Of a stretch of 64,000 nucleotides of DNA, positions 1 to 10,286 are shown one piece after another. The DNA lies in NCBI RefSeq assembly GCF_025699295.1, contig NZ_JAILWB010000019.1:36903-100902 (forward strand), written 5' to 3'. How positions within the stretch are numbered: position 1 is the first letter of the stretch; each line of letters begins with the position of its first letter. The stretch comes from Hydrogenophaga sp. Lineage in GTDB: Bacteria; Pseudomonadota; Gammaproteobacteria; Burkholderiales; Burkholderiaceae_C. The notes beneath the pieces are model-generated. The model did no database searches. It saw only the letters and a program-made list of their open reading frames with translations, and was not told the DNA's origin. The position numbers and the translations under genes were made by a program.

Positions 1-639
1 GAGTTGCTGGAAAAGCGCAACGAGGCCGACCTGCGCCGCGCGCGCATCGCCATCGGCGGCTTGCTGGGCGGCGGCGCGGCCGCCGGCGGCGACCCCGGGC
101 GCAAGGCGCGCATCGCGCTCATCGGCCTGCGCGGCGCGGGCAAATCCACCCTGGGCCAGCGCCTGGCCGACGACCTGGGTTTCGCCTTCATCGAGCTCAG
201 CCGCGAGATCGAGAAGTTCGCCGGCTGCAGCATCAACGAGATCCATTCCCTGTATGGCACGCCGGCCTACCGCCGCTACGAGCGCCGTGCGCTGGAGGAG
301 GCGATCCAGATCTACCCCGAGGTGGTGATCGCCACCCCCGGCGGCCTCGTGTCCGACGCGGCCAACTTCAACCTGCTGCTGTCCCACTGCACCACCGTGT
401 GGCTGCAGGCCGATCCGGCCGACCACATGGGGCGCGTGGCCGCGCAGGGCGACATGCGCCCCATGGCCGCGAGCCGCGAGGCCATGGAAGACCTCAAACG
501 CATCCTGGCCGGCCGCTCGGCTTTCTATTCCAAGGCCGACATGGCCTTCGACACCAGCGCCTACAACCTCGAAGACGCTTTTGCCGCCTTGCGCGTCCAG
601 GTGCGCGAGGCCCTCGGCCTGGACGAAAAACATGCATGA
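1..639 (+). CDS. boxR: BoxR-type benzoyl-CoA-responsive regulator, 3' part (5' end outside window)
   Basis: The reading frame is open at base 1, so the N-terminal part is missing. The visible 212 residues form a shikimate-kinase-like domain with a P-loop, GLRGAGKST, encoded at about 124-150. In BoxR/BzdR regulators an N-terminal XRE-type helix-turn-helix is fused to such a domain, which senses benzoyl-CoA or a related CoA ester. A stand-alone shikimate kinase would start close to the P-loop, whereas here about 40 residues precede it in the window and the frame continues upstream. The gene lies directly before boxC, and its stop codon overlaps a TGCA repeat of the box promoter, which fits repression of the neighbouring operon. 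The DNA-binding domain itself cannot be seen. Confidence 0.85.
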   Translation, partial: ELLEKRNEADLRRARIAIGGLLGGGAAAGGDPGRKARIALIGLRGAGKSTLGQRLADDLGFAFIELSREIEKFAGCSINEIHSLYGTPAYRRYERRALEEAIQIYPEVVIATPGGLVSDAANFNLLLSHCTTVWLQADPADHMGRVAAQGDMRPMAASREAMEDLKRILAGRSAFYSKADMAFDTSAYNLEDAFAALRVQVREALGLDEKHA

Positions 640-646
640 AAGTGCA
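633..646. promoter_or_regulatory. Candidate BoxR operator (TGCA-N6-TGCA)
   Basis: Two TGCA tetramers lie at 633-636 and 643-646 with six bases between them; a third is at 707-710. BzdR/BoxR regulators of benzoate pathways are known to bind TGCA-containing operators. The pair overlaps the boxR stop codon and ends exactly where the -35 element begins, a position suited to blocking RNA polymerase. Binding is inferred. Confidence 0.55.
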
Positions 647-679
647 TTGACCTTTTTGAGTTTGTGAATTATTATTCAC
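647..679 (+). promoter_or_regulatory. Sigma-70 promoter of the box operon with a palindrome over the -10
   Basis: TTGACC at 647-652 and TATTAT at 670-675 are separated by 17 bases, close to the sigma-70 consensus. The -10 lies inside a perfect dyad, GTGAAT at 664-669 and ATTCAC at 674-679 with a four-base centre. This AT-rich patch stands out from its GC-rich surroundings. It would give boxC a leader of about 105 bases. The dyad may be a second regulator site. Confidence 0.65.
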
Positions 680-787
680 ATCACCAGGTTCGGACCGGCG
701 TTTGAGTGCAGGTCAACGGGCCTGATCCCGCCGCCGGCCCGCGCCTGCGGATGCCACCGACCCGAGACACCTGCCCGGAGACACCCC

Positions 788-2461
<1,674 letters not shown>

Positions 2462-2499
2462 CCGATTCATCCCCGACACCGAAACCGAGGAAGCACAAC

Positions 2500-3927
2500 A
2501 TGAGCACGATCAACTACAGCGAAAAGATCCCCAACAACGTCAACCTCTCCGAAGACCGCACGCTGCAGCGCGCGCTCGAAGGCTGGCAGCCGAACTTCAT
2601 CAACTGGTGGGACGACGTCGGCCCCGAGGGCTCGACCAACCACGAGGTCTACCTGCGCACCGCCGTGAGCGTGGACCCGCAGGGCTGGGCGCAGTTCGGG
2701 CACGTGAAGATGCGCGACTACCGCTGGGGCATCTTCCTGAACCCCGGCGATGCCGAGCGCAAGGTCCACTTCGGCGACCACCTGGGCGAGAAGGCCTGGC
2801 AGGACGTGCCCGGCGAACACCGCGCCAACCTGCGCCGCATCATCGTCACACAGGGCGACACCGAACCCGCGTCGGTCGAGCAGCAGCGCCACCTCGGCCT
2901 GACCGCGCCCAGCATGTACGACCTGCGCAACCTGTTCCAGATCAACGTGGAAGAGGGCCGCCATCTCTGGGCCATGGTCTACCTGCTGCACAAGCATTTC
3001 GGCCGTGACGGCCGCGAAGAGGCCGAGGCGCTGCTGCAGCGCACCTCGGGCGACCAGGACAACCCGCGCATCCTGGGCGCGTTCAACGAGAAGACGCCCG
3101 ACTGGCTGGCCTTCTTCATGTTCACCTACTTCACCGACCGCGACGGCAAGTTCCAGCTCTCCGCACTGGCCGAGTCCGCCTTCGACCCGCTGGCGCGCAC
3201 CACCAAGTTCATGCTGACCGAAGAAGCCCACCACATGTTCGTGGGCGAGAGCGGTGTCTCGCGCGTGCTGCAGCGCACCGCGCAGGTGATGAACGAGCTC
3301 AAGACCGACGATCCGCAGAAGGTGCGTGCGGCGGGTGCCATCGATCTCGGCACCGTCCAGCGCTACCTGAATTTCCACTACAGCGTCACCATCGACCTGT
3401 TCGGCGCCGACCAGTCGAGCAATGCCGCCATCTTCTACAGCTCGGGCCTCAAGGGCCGCTACGAGGAAGGCAAACGCACCGACGACCACGTGCTCAAGGG
3501 CCAGACCTACAAGGTCCTCGAAGTGCAGAACGGCCAGCTCGTCGAAAAGGACGTGCCCATGCTCAACGCGCTCAACGAAGTGCTGCGCGACGATTTCATC
3601 AAGGACTCGGTGGCTGGTGTGAACCGCTGGAACAAGGTGCTGGAGAAGGCCGGCGTCCCGACGCGCCTGACCGTGCCGCACAAGGCGTTCAACCGCCAGA
3701 TCGGCGCGCTCGCGGGCATCAAGATGTCACCCGAGGGCCGTGTGGTGAACGAAGCCGAGTGGGCGGCGAAGAAGAGCGAATGGCTGCCGACACCGGAAGA
3801 CTTCGCCTTCGTTGCATCGCTCATGGGCCGCGTGGTCGACCCCGGCAAGTTCGCCGGCTGGATCGCACCGCCGGTGATGGGCATCAACCGCCAGCCGGTG
3901 GATTTCGAGTACGTGCGGTTCGGTTGA
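2500..3927 (+). CDS. boxB: Benzoyl-CoA 2,3-epoxidase, di-iron oxygenase subunit
   Basis: The 475-residue product is BoxB, the oxygenase that converts benzoyl-CoA to 2,3-epoxybenzoyl-CoA with O2 and electrons from BoxA. Residues expected to bind the two irons by comparison with the BoxB family are E122, E152, H155 (in EEGRH), D213, E242 and H245 (in EEAHH). Their spacing agrees with the pattern I recall for the characterised enzyme. Length is normal and no disruption is seen. It sits second in boxCBA and is followed by a 115-base gap with two GC hairpins before boxA. Confidence 0.95.
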   Translation: MSTINYSEKIPNNVNLSEDRTLQRALEGWQPNFINWWDDVGPEGSTNHEVYLRTAVSVDPQGWAQFGHVKMRDYRWGIFLNPGDAERKVHFGDHLGEKAWQDVPGEHRANLRRIIVTQGDTEPASVEQQRHLGLTAPSMYDLRNLFQINVEEGRHLWAMVYLLHKHFGRDGREEAEALLQRTSGDQDNPRILGAFNEKTPDWLAFFMFTYFTDRDGKFQLSALAESAFDPLARTTKFMLTEEAHHMFVGESGVSRVLQRTAQVMNELKTDDPQKVRAAGAIDLGTVQRYLNFHYSVTIDLFGADQSSNAAIFYSSGLKGRYEEGKRTDDHVLKGQTYKVLEVQNGQLVEKDVPMLNALNEVLRDDFIKDSVAGVNRWNKVLEKAGVPTRLTVPHKAFNRQIGALAGIKMSPEGRVVNEAEWAAKKSEWLPTPEDFAFVASLMGRVVDPGKFAGWIAPPVMGINRQPVDFEYVRFG

Positions 3928-3937
3928 CGGACTTTCA

Positions 3938-4027
3938 CCTTCCCCCCGGGGGAAGGCGGGGAGGGGGCGACGCGGCTTCTGAGAGACTCCGCAGGCCCCC
4001 ACCCAACCCTCCCCCAGAGGGGGAGGG
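3938..4027. repeat. Intergenic GC-rich hairpin pair between boxB and boxA
   Basis: The gap holds a 19-base palindrome, CCTTCCCCC at 3938-3946 against GGGGGAAGG at 3948-3956. It also holds a hairpin with 9-bp arms, CCCTCCCCC at 4007-4015 and GGGGGAGGG at 4019-4027, with a three-base loop. No T tract follows. Inside an operon such structures could stabilise the boxCB part of the message or attenuate boxA; neither is shown. Similar C/G-block elements are common between genes in Comamonadaceae. Confidence 0.6.
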
Positions 4028-4042
4028 CTTCAGGAGACACCC

Positions 4043-5344
4043 ATGAACGCCATCGCCGAACCCGCTGTCATCAAGCAGCACCTGATCGATCCCGAGATCT
4101 GCATCCGCTGCAATACCTGCGAGGCGACCTGCCCGGTGCAGGCGATCACGCACGACGACCGCAACTACGTGGTCGACGCGGACAAGTGCAACCTGTGCAT
4201 GGACTGCATCTCGCCCTGCCCGACGGGCTCGATCGACAACTGGCGCAACATGCCGCGCGTGCGTGCCTACACGACCGAGGAACAGCTCACCTGGGACGAA
4301 CTGCCACCCGAACTGCCGCCGGAGGAGCTCGAAGGCCTGGCCGATGCGGATGCCGACGTGGGCGTGGCCCCGGTGGCCGCGGCAGTGCCAGCCGTGGTCA
4401 AGGACCCGAGTGGTCAGGAGCCGTTCAATTCGTCGGCCTTCGGCGCGACGTTGCCACCCTGGTCGGCCGCGCACGCCTATGCCAACCTGTACGGCCCCAA
4501 GGCCAGCCAGAAGACCGTGACCGCCACCGTGGTCGGCAATGTGCGCGTGACCGAAGTCGGCAAGACCGCCGGCAGCGACTACGACACGCACCACATCGTG
4601 CTCGACTTCGGCGCCATGCCGTTTCCGGTGCTCGAAGGCCAGAGCATCGGCGTGTTGCCCCCCGGTACCGACGACAAGGGCCGCGCGCATCACGCGCGCC
4701 AGTACTCCATCGCCAGCCCGCGCAACGGCGAACGCCCGGGCTACAACAACCTCTCGCTCACCATCAAGCGCGTGCTGGAAGACCACCAGGGCCGGCCGGT
4801 GCGTGGTGTGGCGAGCAACTACATGTGCGACCTCAAGGTCGGCGACAAGGTGGAGGTGATCGGGCCCTTTGGCACCAGCTTCCTCATGCCCAACCACCCG
4901 CGCTCGAACATCGTGATGATCTGCACCGGCACCGGCAGCGCGCCCATGCGCGCGATGACCGAATGGCGCCGGCGCCTGCGCGCCTCGGGCAAGTTCGAGG
5001 GCGGCAAGCTGATGCTGTTCTTCGGCGCGCGCACGCAGGAGGAACTGCCGTACTTCGGGCCGTTGCAAAGCCTGCCCCGGGACTTCATCGACAGCAATTT
5101 CGCCTTCAGCCGCACGCCTGGGCAACCCAAGCGCTACGTGCAGGACGTGATGCGTGAGCGTGCCGCCGATCTGGCGGTGCTGCTGCAGGACCCGAACACC
5201 TTCTTCTATGTCTGTGGGCTCAAGAGCATGGAAGAGGGCGTGGTACTGGCCCTGCGCGACGTGGCGCAGGGTGCCGGCCTGAACTGGGACACGGTGGGCG
5301 GCGCGCTCAAGCGCGAGGGCCGCCTGCACCTGGAAACTTATTAG
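4043..5344 (+). CDS. boxA: Benzoyl-CoA 2,3-epoxidase, reductase subunit
   Basis: This 433-residue protein is the NADPH-dependent reductase that feeds BoxB. The N-terminal part has two [4Fe-4S] motifs, [12 protein letters not shown] (near residues 13-24) and [12 protein letters not shown]. An Ala/Pro/Glu-rich linker follows, and then a ferredoxin-NADP reductase-type FAD domain (ARQYSIAS) and NAD(P) domain ([11 protein letters not shown]). This order is typical of BoxA. It is the last recognisable box gene here; the benzoate-CoA ligase and aldehyde dehydrogenase of the pathway are not in the window and may lie upstream of boxR. Confidence 0.94.
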   Translation: MNAIAEPAVIKQHLIDPEICIRCNTCEATCPVQAITHDDRNYVVDADKCNLCMDCISPCPTGSIDNWRNMPRVRAYTTEEQLTWDELPPELPPEELEGLADADADVGVAPVAAAVPAVVKDPSGQEPFNSSAFGATLPPWSAAHAYANLYGPKASQKTVTATVVGNVRVTEVGKTAGSDYDTHHIVLDFGAMPFPVLEGQSIGVLPPGTDDKGRAHHARQYSIASPRNGERPGYNNLSLTIKRVLEDHQGRPVRGVASNYMCDLKVGDKVEVIGPFGTSFLMPNHPRSNIVMICTGTGSAPMRAMTEWRRRLRASGKFEGGKLMLFFGARTQEELPYFGPLQSLPRDFIDSNFAFSRTPGQPKRYVQDVMRERAADLAVLLQDPNTFFYVCGLKSMEEGVVLALRDVAQGAGLNWDTVGGALKREGRLHLETY

Positions 5345-5370
5345 AAGCACCCCAGCGACGCCTTCGGCGC

Positions 5371-5413
5371 CTCCCCCTCAAGGGGCGACACCTTGAGCCG
5401 GCTCGGCCGGACC
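5371..5413 (+). repeat. Comamonadaceae-type intergenic repeat, copy 1
   Basis: CCCCTCAAGGGG at 5374-5385 is followed after 12 bases by the GC dyad CCGGCTCGGCCGGACC at 5398-5413. The same two elements recur in inverted orientation at 50334-50372. Both copies lie just after or between genes. The function is unknown; a transcription-ending or REP-like role is possible. Confidence 0.55.
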
Positions 5414-5545
5414 CCTGGTGTCTCTGGGCGGACATCACTTCGTGCGAGGGTTCTCAGGGTTTCCCCGGGCAATGTTGTGTGCCCGCCGGGGTGAAGCGCG
5501 GTGTGCCGTTCCGGATGCGGAGGGATGGCTTACAGTCGGTTCCGT

Positions 5546-6172
5546 ATGGCCATTGAACAGATCCCCGCCCCCACCCGCAGCCGCCCCGCCATCGAGGTGA
5601 GTGTGGTGATGCGGCGCGAGCCGGTCAGCGGCCCGATGAGCCGCTGGCAGCCCTGGCGCTGGGTGCTGGCCGACGTCGTGGTCAGCAGCGACCCGGACGA
5701 CACCGGCCCGGCGCCCGCGCACGAGGACCACGAACCTCAGGCCGTGGAGCCGGTGGATGCCGTCGCGGCCAGCACGCCGGCCGCTCACTGGCTGTTTCCG
5801 CGCTTTCGCGTCGAGCTGTTCCGCGACGACGCCGAGGGGTACTTCCTCAACCTCAATAGCCCGCAACCCTGCTTCTGGGTGTTCTGGCGTGCCGACGAGG
5901 AACGGCTGCTCGACGGCGAGCCCATGGCCGTGCCGCAGATCGTCACGCTGAGTTACCACGACGCCGGGCGCTGGCTCGACGCACAGGAGCGGGTGGACCA
6001 GGTGCCCGCCCCTGCCGAGGTGGTCGACTGGCTGCGGGGTTTCGTCGACGCCACCTACCAGCCCGAGCCGAAGAAGCGCAAGCGCCCCGTCAGCTTCAAG
6101 CCCCTGACCGATCGCTTCGGCCAGCCGGTGCGCATCTCGACCGAGAAACGCGGCCCGGGGCCGACGACATGA
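5546..6172 (+). CDS. DUF3305 family protein of the formate dehydrogenase locus
   Basis: A protein of 208 residues, taking the ATG at 5546 (MAIEQIPAPT). The central part has the pattern of DUF3305 (SVVMRREPVSGPMSRWQPWRW and LFRDDAEGYFLNLNSPQPCFWVFWR). Such proteins recur beside formate dehydrogenase genes, often with DUF3306, but have no assigned activity. No signal peptide or membrane segment is seen, so it is probably cytoplasmic. The C-terminus is basic. It overlaps the next gene by four bases (ATGA), so the run from here to 10286 looks like one operon. A TACAGT box at 5531-5536 lies close to the start. Confidence 0.8.
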   Translation: MAIEQIPAPTRSRPAIEVSVVMRREPVSGPMSRWQPWRWVLADVVVSSDPDDTGPAPAHEDHEPQAVEPVDAVAASTPAAHWLFPRFRVELFRDDAEGYFLNLNSPQPCFWVFWRADEERLLDGEPMAVPQIVTLSYHDAGRWLDAQERVDQVPAPAEVVDWLRGFVDATYQPEPKKRKRPVSFKPLTDRFGQPVRISTEKRGPGPTT

Positions 6173-7011
6173 CGCTGCGCATCGGTATCAGCGCCCGCCT
6201 GCTGCACAACCCGCCGCTCGGGCTGGGTCTGCCGCAGAAGCGGCTGCAGTTCCTGGAAAGCACCATGGCGCACTGGATCATGGCCCATCGGGCCATCGCG
6301 CTGATGGTGCCCTTTGTGGACGAGGAAAGCCCCTTGTCGGTCAACCGCGCGCCGATGACCGAGATCGTCGCCATGCTTGATGGGCTGGTGCTTCAGGGCG
6401 GCATCGACATCTGCCCCGAAACCTATGGCGACACGCTGCGTGATCCCGCCTGGGCGGGCGATGCGATCCGCGACCGCTATGAGCTGGCGCTGCTGCGTGG
6501 CTTCATCGACGCGGGCAAGCCGGTGCTCGGTGTGTGCCGCGGTGCCCAGCTCATCAACGTGTGCTTCGGTGGCAGTCTGGTGCAGGACATCCCGTCACAG
6601 AGACCGGGTTCCATCAATCACCAGGACACGAACCGGTATGACCGCCTGATGCATGAGGTGGAGTTCGAGCCGGGGTCGACGCTGGACGCGCTGTATGGCA
6701 GCACCACGCCGCACCGTGTCACCAGCATCCATCACCAGTGCGTGGACCGACTCGGCGCCGGGCTGGTGGTGGAGGCCCGCAGCCCCCGGGACGGCATCAT
6801 CGAAGCCATCCGCCACGACGGGCCCGGCTACGTGCTCGGTGTGCAGTGGCATCCCGAGTTCCATCTTTCTCCCGGCGAGGAAACCGAAGGCTTGCTCGAC
6901 AGCGGCCCGATGATGATGGACTTCCTGCGCTCGGCGCACGCACGGGCGGACCGCCATCAGAGTGGCGAAACCCAGGTGCACGCCGGCCTTGCCCTGCCGA
7001 AACGCGCATGA
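6169..7011 (+). CDS. Gamma-glutamyl-gamma-aminobutyrate hydrolase-type class I amidotransferase (peptidase C26)
   Basis: The 280-residue product has the class I glutamine amidotransferase fold of the PuuD/peptidase C26 group: nucleophile C123 in GVCRGAQL and the His/Glu pair in VQWHPEFH. Family members hydrolyse gamma-glutamyl amides such as gamma-Glu-GABA. It is joined by ATGA overlaps to DUF3305 upstream and DUF3306 downstream, so it is translated as part of the FDH accessory operon. No polyamine gene is nearby. Its substrate in this setting is unknown; it could act on folate polyglutamate or a gamma-glutamyl adduct, but that is speculation. Confidence 0.85.
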   Translation: MTLRIGISARLLHNPPLGLGLPQKRLQFLESTMAHWIMAHRAIALMVPFVDEESPLSVNRAPMTEIVAMLDGLVLQGGIDICPETYGDTLRDPAWAGDAIRDRYELALLRGFIDAGKPVLGVCRGAQLINVCFGGSLVQDIPSQRPGSINHQDTNRYDRLMHEVEFEPGSTLDALYGSTTPHRVTSIHHQCVDRLGAGLVVEARSPRDGIIEAIRHDGPGYVLGVQWHPEFHLSPGEETEGLLDSGPMMMDFLRSAHARADRHQSGETQVHAGLALPKRA

Positions 7012-7625
7012 CCACCCAGGACGACAGCAACTTTTTCTCGCGCTGGTCGCGCCGCAAGGTGCAGGTGCGCGCCAACGAGCCGCTGCCGCCCGAGCCACCA
7101 CCGCCCCGGCCAACCGCGCCGGTGGTGGCTGTGGCCGCGCCGCCCGTGGCCACCGAACCGGTGCCGGCCGAGGCGCCTGCCGAACAGCCACCGCTGCCCA
7201 CGATGGAAGACGTGGCCCGGCTCACCCCCGAATCCGACTACGCGTCCTTCGTGGCCCGGGGTGTGCCGTCCGACGTGCGCAACGCTGCCGTCAAGAAGCT
7301 GTTCACCGACCCGCGCTACAACGTGATGGACGGTCTGGACATCTACATCGACGACTACTCCAAGCCCAGCCCGCTGTCGGCCGCGCACATGGCCAAGATG
7401 GTCGGCGCGCAGTTTCTCAAGCTGGTGGACGATCCCGACGAACCCAAGCCGGAGAATGCGGCGCCGCCATTGCCTGCGCCGCCCGCAGTCGAACCCACAG
7501 TCTCCCCGGATACCTCCGACAACACCGCTTCCGCTCGCCCGGAGCCCCACGATGACAACGCTGATCTGCAACTGCAACCAGACCATGACCCTGAACCCGG
7601 ACGTTCTGGGCCAGGCACTGGATGA
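7008..7625 (+). CDS. DUF3306 family protein of the formate dehydrogenase locus
   Basis: A 205-residue protein beginning MTTQDDSNFFSRWSRRKVQV, the typical opening of DUF3306 proteins. A Pro/Ala-rich stretch (about residues 24-65) is followed by the conserved core (PTMEDVARLTPESDYASF and NVMDGLDIYIDDY). Function is unknown; the family travels with DUF3305 and FDH genes. Its C-terminal tail is acidic and low in complexity. The last 74 bases overlap the next gene in another frame, which is long for this operon. It starts in an ATGA overlap with the amidotransferase gene. Confidence 0.8.
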   Translation: MTTQDDSNFFSRWSRRKVQVRANEPLPPEPPPPRPTAPVVAVAAPPVATEPVPAEAPAEQPPLPTMEDVARLTPESDYASFVARGVPSDVRNAAVKKLFTDPRYNVMDGLDIYIDDYSKPSPLSAAHMAKMVGAQFLKLVDDPDEPKPENAAPPLPAPPAVEPTVSPDTSDNTASARPEPHDDNADLQLQPDHDPEPGRSGPGTG

Positions 7626-9654
7626 AGACCTGAACCTGCACACCACCCTGTGTCGCCGCGACGCGCCGGCTTTCCAGAAGGCATGCCGCAGCAAGGACGA
7701 ACTGGTGGTGGCCTGCACGCAGGAGAGCCGCCTGTTCACCGAACTCTCCGAGCAGACCGAAGGCGCGGTGCCGCTGGACGTGCGGCCGATCCATTTCGTG
7801 AACATCCGCGAGACCGGAGGCTGGGGTCGCGAGGGCGCGCAGGCCATGCCGAAGATGGCCGCGCTGCTGGCGGCCGCGCGTCTGCCCGACGCCGAGCCGG
7901 TGCCGACCGTCACCTACAAGAGTGCAGGGCGGCTGCTCATCATCGGCGCGCTGGACGAGGCCGAGCGCATCGCTGGCATGGTGTCCGACGTGCTCGAGGT
8001 CAGCCTGATGGCCACCGGTGGCGGCGGCGCGCAGGAGCGCCGTTACCCGGTGATAGCGGCCGCGTTGCCGCAGCTCAGAGGCTGGCTGGGCGCGTTCGAG
8101 GTGTCCTGGCACACGGACAACCCCATCGACCTCGACCTGTGCACGCGCTGCAACGCCTGCGTGGCCGCCTGCCCCGAGGACGCAATCGGGCTGGACTACC
8201 AGATCGACATGGACAAATGCAAAAGCCACCGCGCCTGCGTGAAGGCCTGCGAGGCCGTGGGCGCGATCAACTTCCAGCGCGAAGCCGTGGAACACAGTGA
8301 GCAGTTCGACATCGTGCTCGACCTGCGCGGCGAGCCCGCGTTCACGCAGCACGCGCACCCTCAGGGCTACTTCCACCTGGCCGGTGGACTGCAGGCGCAA
8401 GCCGCCATGGCCACGGTGATCAAGCTGCGCGACCTGGTCGGCGAGTTCGAGAAGCCGAAGTTCTTCACCTACAAGCAGAAGCTCTGCGCGCACGGCCGCA
8501 ACGAAACCGTGGGCTGCAACGCGTGCGTGGAGATCTGCTCGGCGCTGGCCATCCGCAGCGAAATCAAGCGCAACCAGATCGTCGTCAACCCCAACCTCTG
8601 CGTGGGCTGCGGCGCCTGCACCACGGTGTGCCCCACCGGGGCGCTGAGCTATGCCTACCCGCGAGCGAGCGAGCAGGGTGTGAAGCTGCGCACCCTGCTG
8701 GCCACCTACGCCAAAGCCGGTGGCCGGGACGCTGCCCTGCTGTTGCACAGCCAGGAAGCGGGCAGCGCGCTCATTGGCGAACTGGGGCGCGCCGCTGCGC
8801 TCGACCGCAAGCAGGTGCGTGGCGTGCCCGCGCGCGTGATCCCGCTGCCGCTGTGGCACACCGCCTCCATCGGCCTGGACGTGTGGCTCTCGGCCTTTGC
8901 CTATGGCGCGTCGCAAGTCTGGGTGCTGATGACGGGCGAGGAAGCGCCGCAGTACCGCGAGGCGGTGCGCGCGCAGATGGGCGTGGCGCAGGCGATCGTG
9001 AGCGGCCTGGGTTACACGGGCACGCACTTTCGCCTGATCGAGGCGCGCGATGCGAAGGCGCTGGACGCCGCGCTCGGCGACGCTCCCGCGCAGACCGTCA
9101 AGCGACGCGCCACCTTCGCGGTGCAGGCCGAGAAGCGCGCCACCGTCGAACTCGCGATCGAGCACCTGCTGCAAGACAGTGCCGCGCAGCGCGCGCCCGC
9201 CGAAGCCATCGCGCTGCCGGGTGCCTCGTTGCTGGGGACCATCGTGGTGAACAAGGACAGCTGCACGCTCTGCCTGAGCTGCGTGAGCGCCTGCCCGGCC
9301 AGCGCGCTGCAGGACAACACCGAACGCCCGCAGCTGCGCTTCATCGAGAAGAACTGCGTGCAGTGCGGCCTGTGCGCGAGCACCTGCCCCGAAGACGCGA
9401 TCACGCTGGAGCCGCGCCTGCTGCTGGGCGAACAGCGCAAGCAGTTGCGCGTGCTCAACGAAGCCCAGCCCTACCACTGCATCCGCTGCGCCAAACCCTT
9501 CGGCACGCTCAAGGGCATCGAGGTCATGCTGTCCAAGCTCTCTGGGCACGCGATGTTCCAGGGCGAGGCGCTGGAACGCCTGAAAATGTGCGGCGACTGC
9601 CGCGTGGTGGACCTGTACACCAACCCGGGCGAGACCCGCATCACCGATCTCTGA
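7552..9654 (+). CDS. Large 4Fe-4S polyferredoxin of the FDH locus
   Basis: From the ATG at 7552 the product has 700 residues and many cysteine clusters: CTRCNACVAACP, CKSHRACVKAC, a CNACVEIC group, CVGCGACTTVCP, CTLCLSCVSACP, CVQCGLCASTCP, and a C-terminal pair CIRC...CGDC. An early CNCN motif lies near the N-terminus. The spacing suggests at least five [4Fe-4S] clusters. No flavin or molybdopterin motif and no signal peptide were recognised, so it probably moves electrons in the cytoplasm. Similar proteins accompany FDH accessory genes, but their partner is not known. The start overlaps DUF3306 by 74 bases; the later internal methionines would cut into the CNCN segment. Confidence 0.85.
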   Translation: MTTLICNCNQTMTLNPDVLGQALDEDLNLHTTLCRRDAPAFQKACRSKDELVVACTQESRLFTELSEQTEGAVPLDVRPIHFVNIRETGGWGREGAQAMPKMAALLAAARLPDAEPVPTVTYKSAGRLLIIGALDEAERIAGMVSDVLEVSLMATGGGGAQERRYPVIAAALPQLRGWLGAFEVSWHTDNPIDLDLCTRCNACVAACPEDAIGLDYQIDMDKCKSHRACVKACEAVGAINFQREAVEHSEQFDIVLDLRGEPAFTQHAHPQGYFHLAGGLQAQAAMATVIKLRDLVGEFEKPKFFTYKQKLCAHGRNETVGCNACVEICSALAIRSEIKRNQIVVNPNLCVGCGACTTVCPTGALSYAYPRASEQGVKLRTLLATYAKAGGRDAALLLHSQEAGSALIGELGRAAALDRKQVRGVPARVIPLPLWHTASIGLDVWLSAFAYGASQVWVLMTGEEAPQYREAVRAQMGVAQAIVSGLGYTGTHFRLIEARDAKALDAALGDAPAQTVKRRATFAVQAEKRATVELAIEHLLQDSAAQRAPAEAIALPGASLLGTIVVNKDSCTLCLSCVSACPASALQDNTERPQLRFIEKNCVQCGLCASTCPEDAITLEPRLLLGEQRKQLRVLNEAQPYHCIRCAKPFGTLKGIEVMLSKLSGHAMFQGEALERLKMCGDCRVVDLYTNPGETRITDL

Positions 9655-9668
9655 AGCACGCCAACGCC

Positions 9669-10286
9669 ATGAACAACGCCATTCCCGTCTCGTCCGCGCT
9701 GGACGAGGAAACCGCCCGCGCCGAGGTCTACGGCCTGCTCGCCGCGCTGTACTATGCGCCGCCGTCACCCGATCTGATGTCGCAGCTGCGCGTGGCCGTG
9801 ACCGAGGCGCCCGCCGCCGGCGGCTTTCTGGAAGAACCCTGGCGCGAGGTGGTGGCCGCGGCGCGTGCGATGGACGATGCGGCGGTGGCCGAGGAGTTCG
9901 AGGCGCTGTTCGGCGGCGTGGGCAAGCCCGAGGTCTACGTGTTCGGCTCGCACTACCTCAGCGGCTTCCTCAACGAGAAGCCGCTGGCACAGCTGCGCAG
10001 CGACCTGGCGGTGCTGGGCCTGGCGCGCGACGAGGCCATGCCCGAGACCGAGGACCACGTGGCCTACCTGTGCGAGGTGATGCGCTACCTCATCGCCGGC
10101 GACGACGTGGAGGTGGCCAACCTCACACAGCAGCAGAAGTTCTTCACCGCCCACGTGCAGCCCTGGGTGCCGCAGCTGTGCGACAACCTGGCCGCGCACC
10201 CCAAGGCCCGTTTCTATGGGGCGCTGGCCGGGTTCACCCGGGCGTTCGTCGGGGTCGAGGCGCAGGGTTTCGACATGCTGGCCTAA
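9669..10286 (+). CDS. TorD/DmsD-family redox enzyme maturation chaperone
   Basis: The 205-residue all-helical protein matches the TorD family: opening TARAEVYGLLAALYYAPP, then EEFEALFGGVGKPEVYVFGSHYLSGFLNEKPLA. Such chaperones bind the twin-arginine leader or apo-form of molybdoenzymes until the cofactor is inserted. The likely client is FdhA, encoded at 14537. The ATG at 9669 is 14 bases after the polyferredoxin stop. The gene ends convergently with the histidine kinase, the two stops overlapping by four bases. Confidence 0.85.
   Translation: MNNAIPVSSALDEETARAEVYGLLAALYYAPPSPDLMSQLRVAVTEAPAAGGFLEEPWREVVAAARAMDDAAVAEEFEALFGGVGKPEVYVFGSHYLSGFLNEKPLAQLRSDLAVLGLARDEAMPETEDHVAYLCEVMRYLIAGDDVEVANLTQQQKFFTAHVQPWVPQLCDNLAAHPKARFYGALAGFTRAFVGVEAQGFDMLA

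Noticed and set aside
7417..9768. 783-residue open frame opposite the polyferredoxin
   Set aside because: No recognisable domain; the plus strand carries clear cysteine motifs across the same bases.
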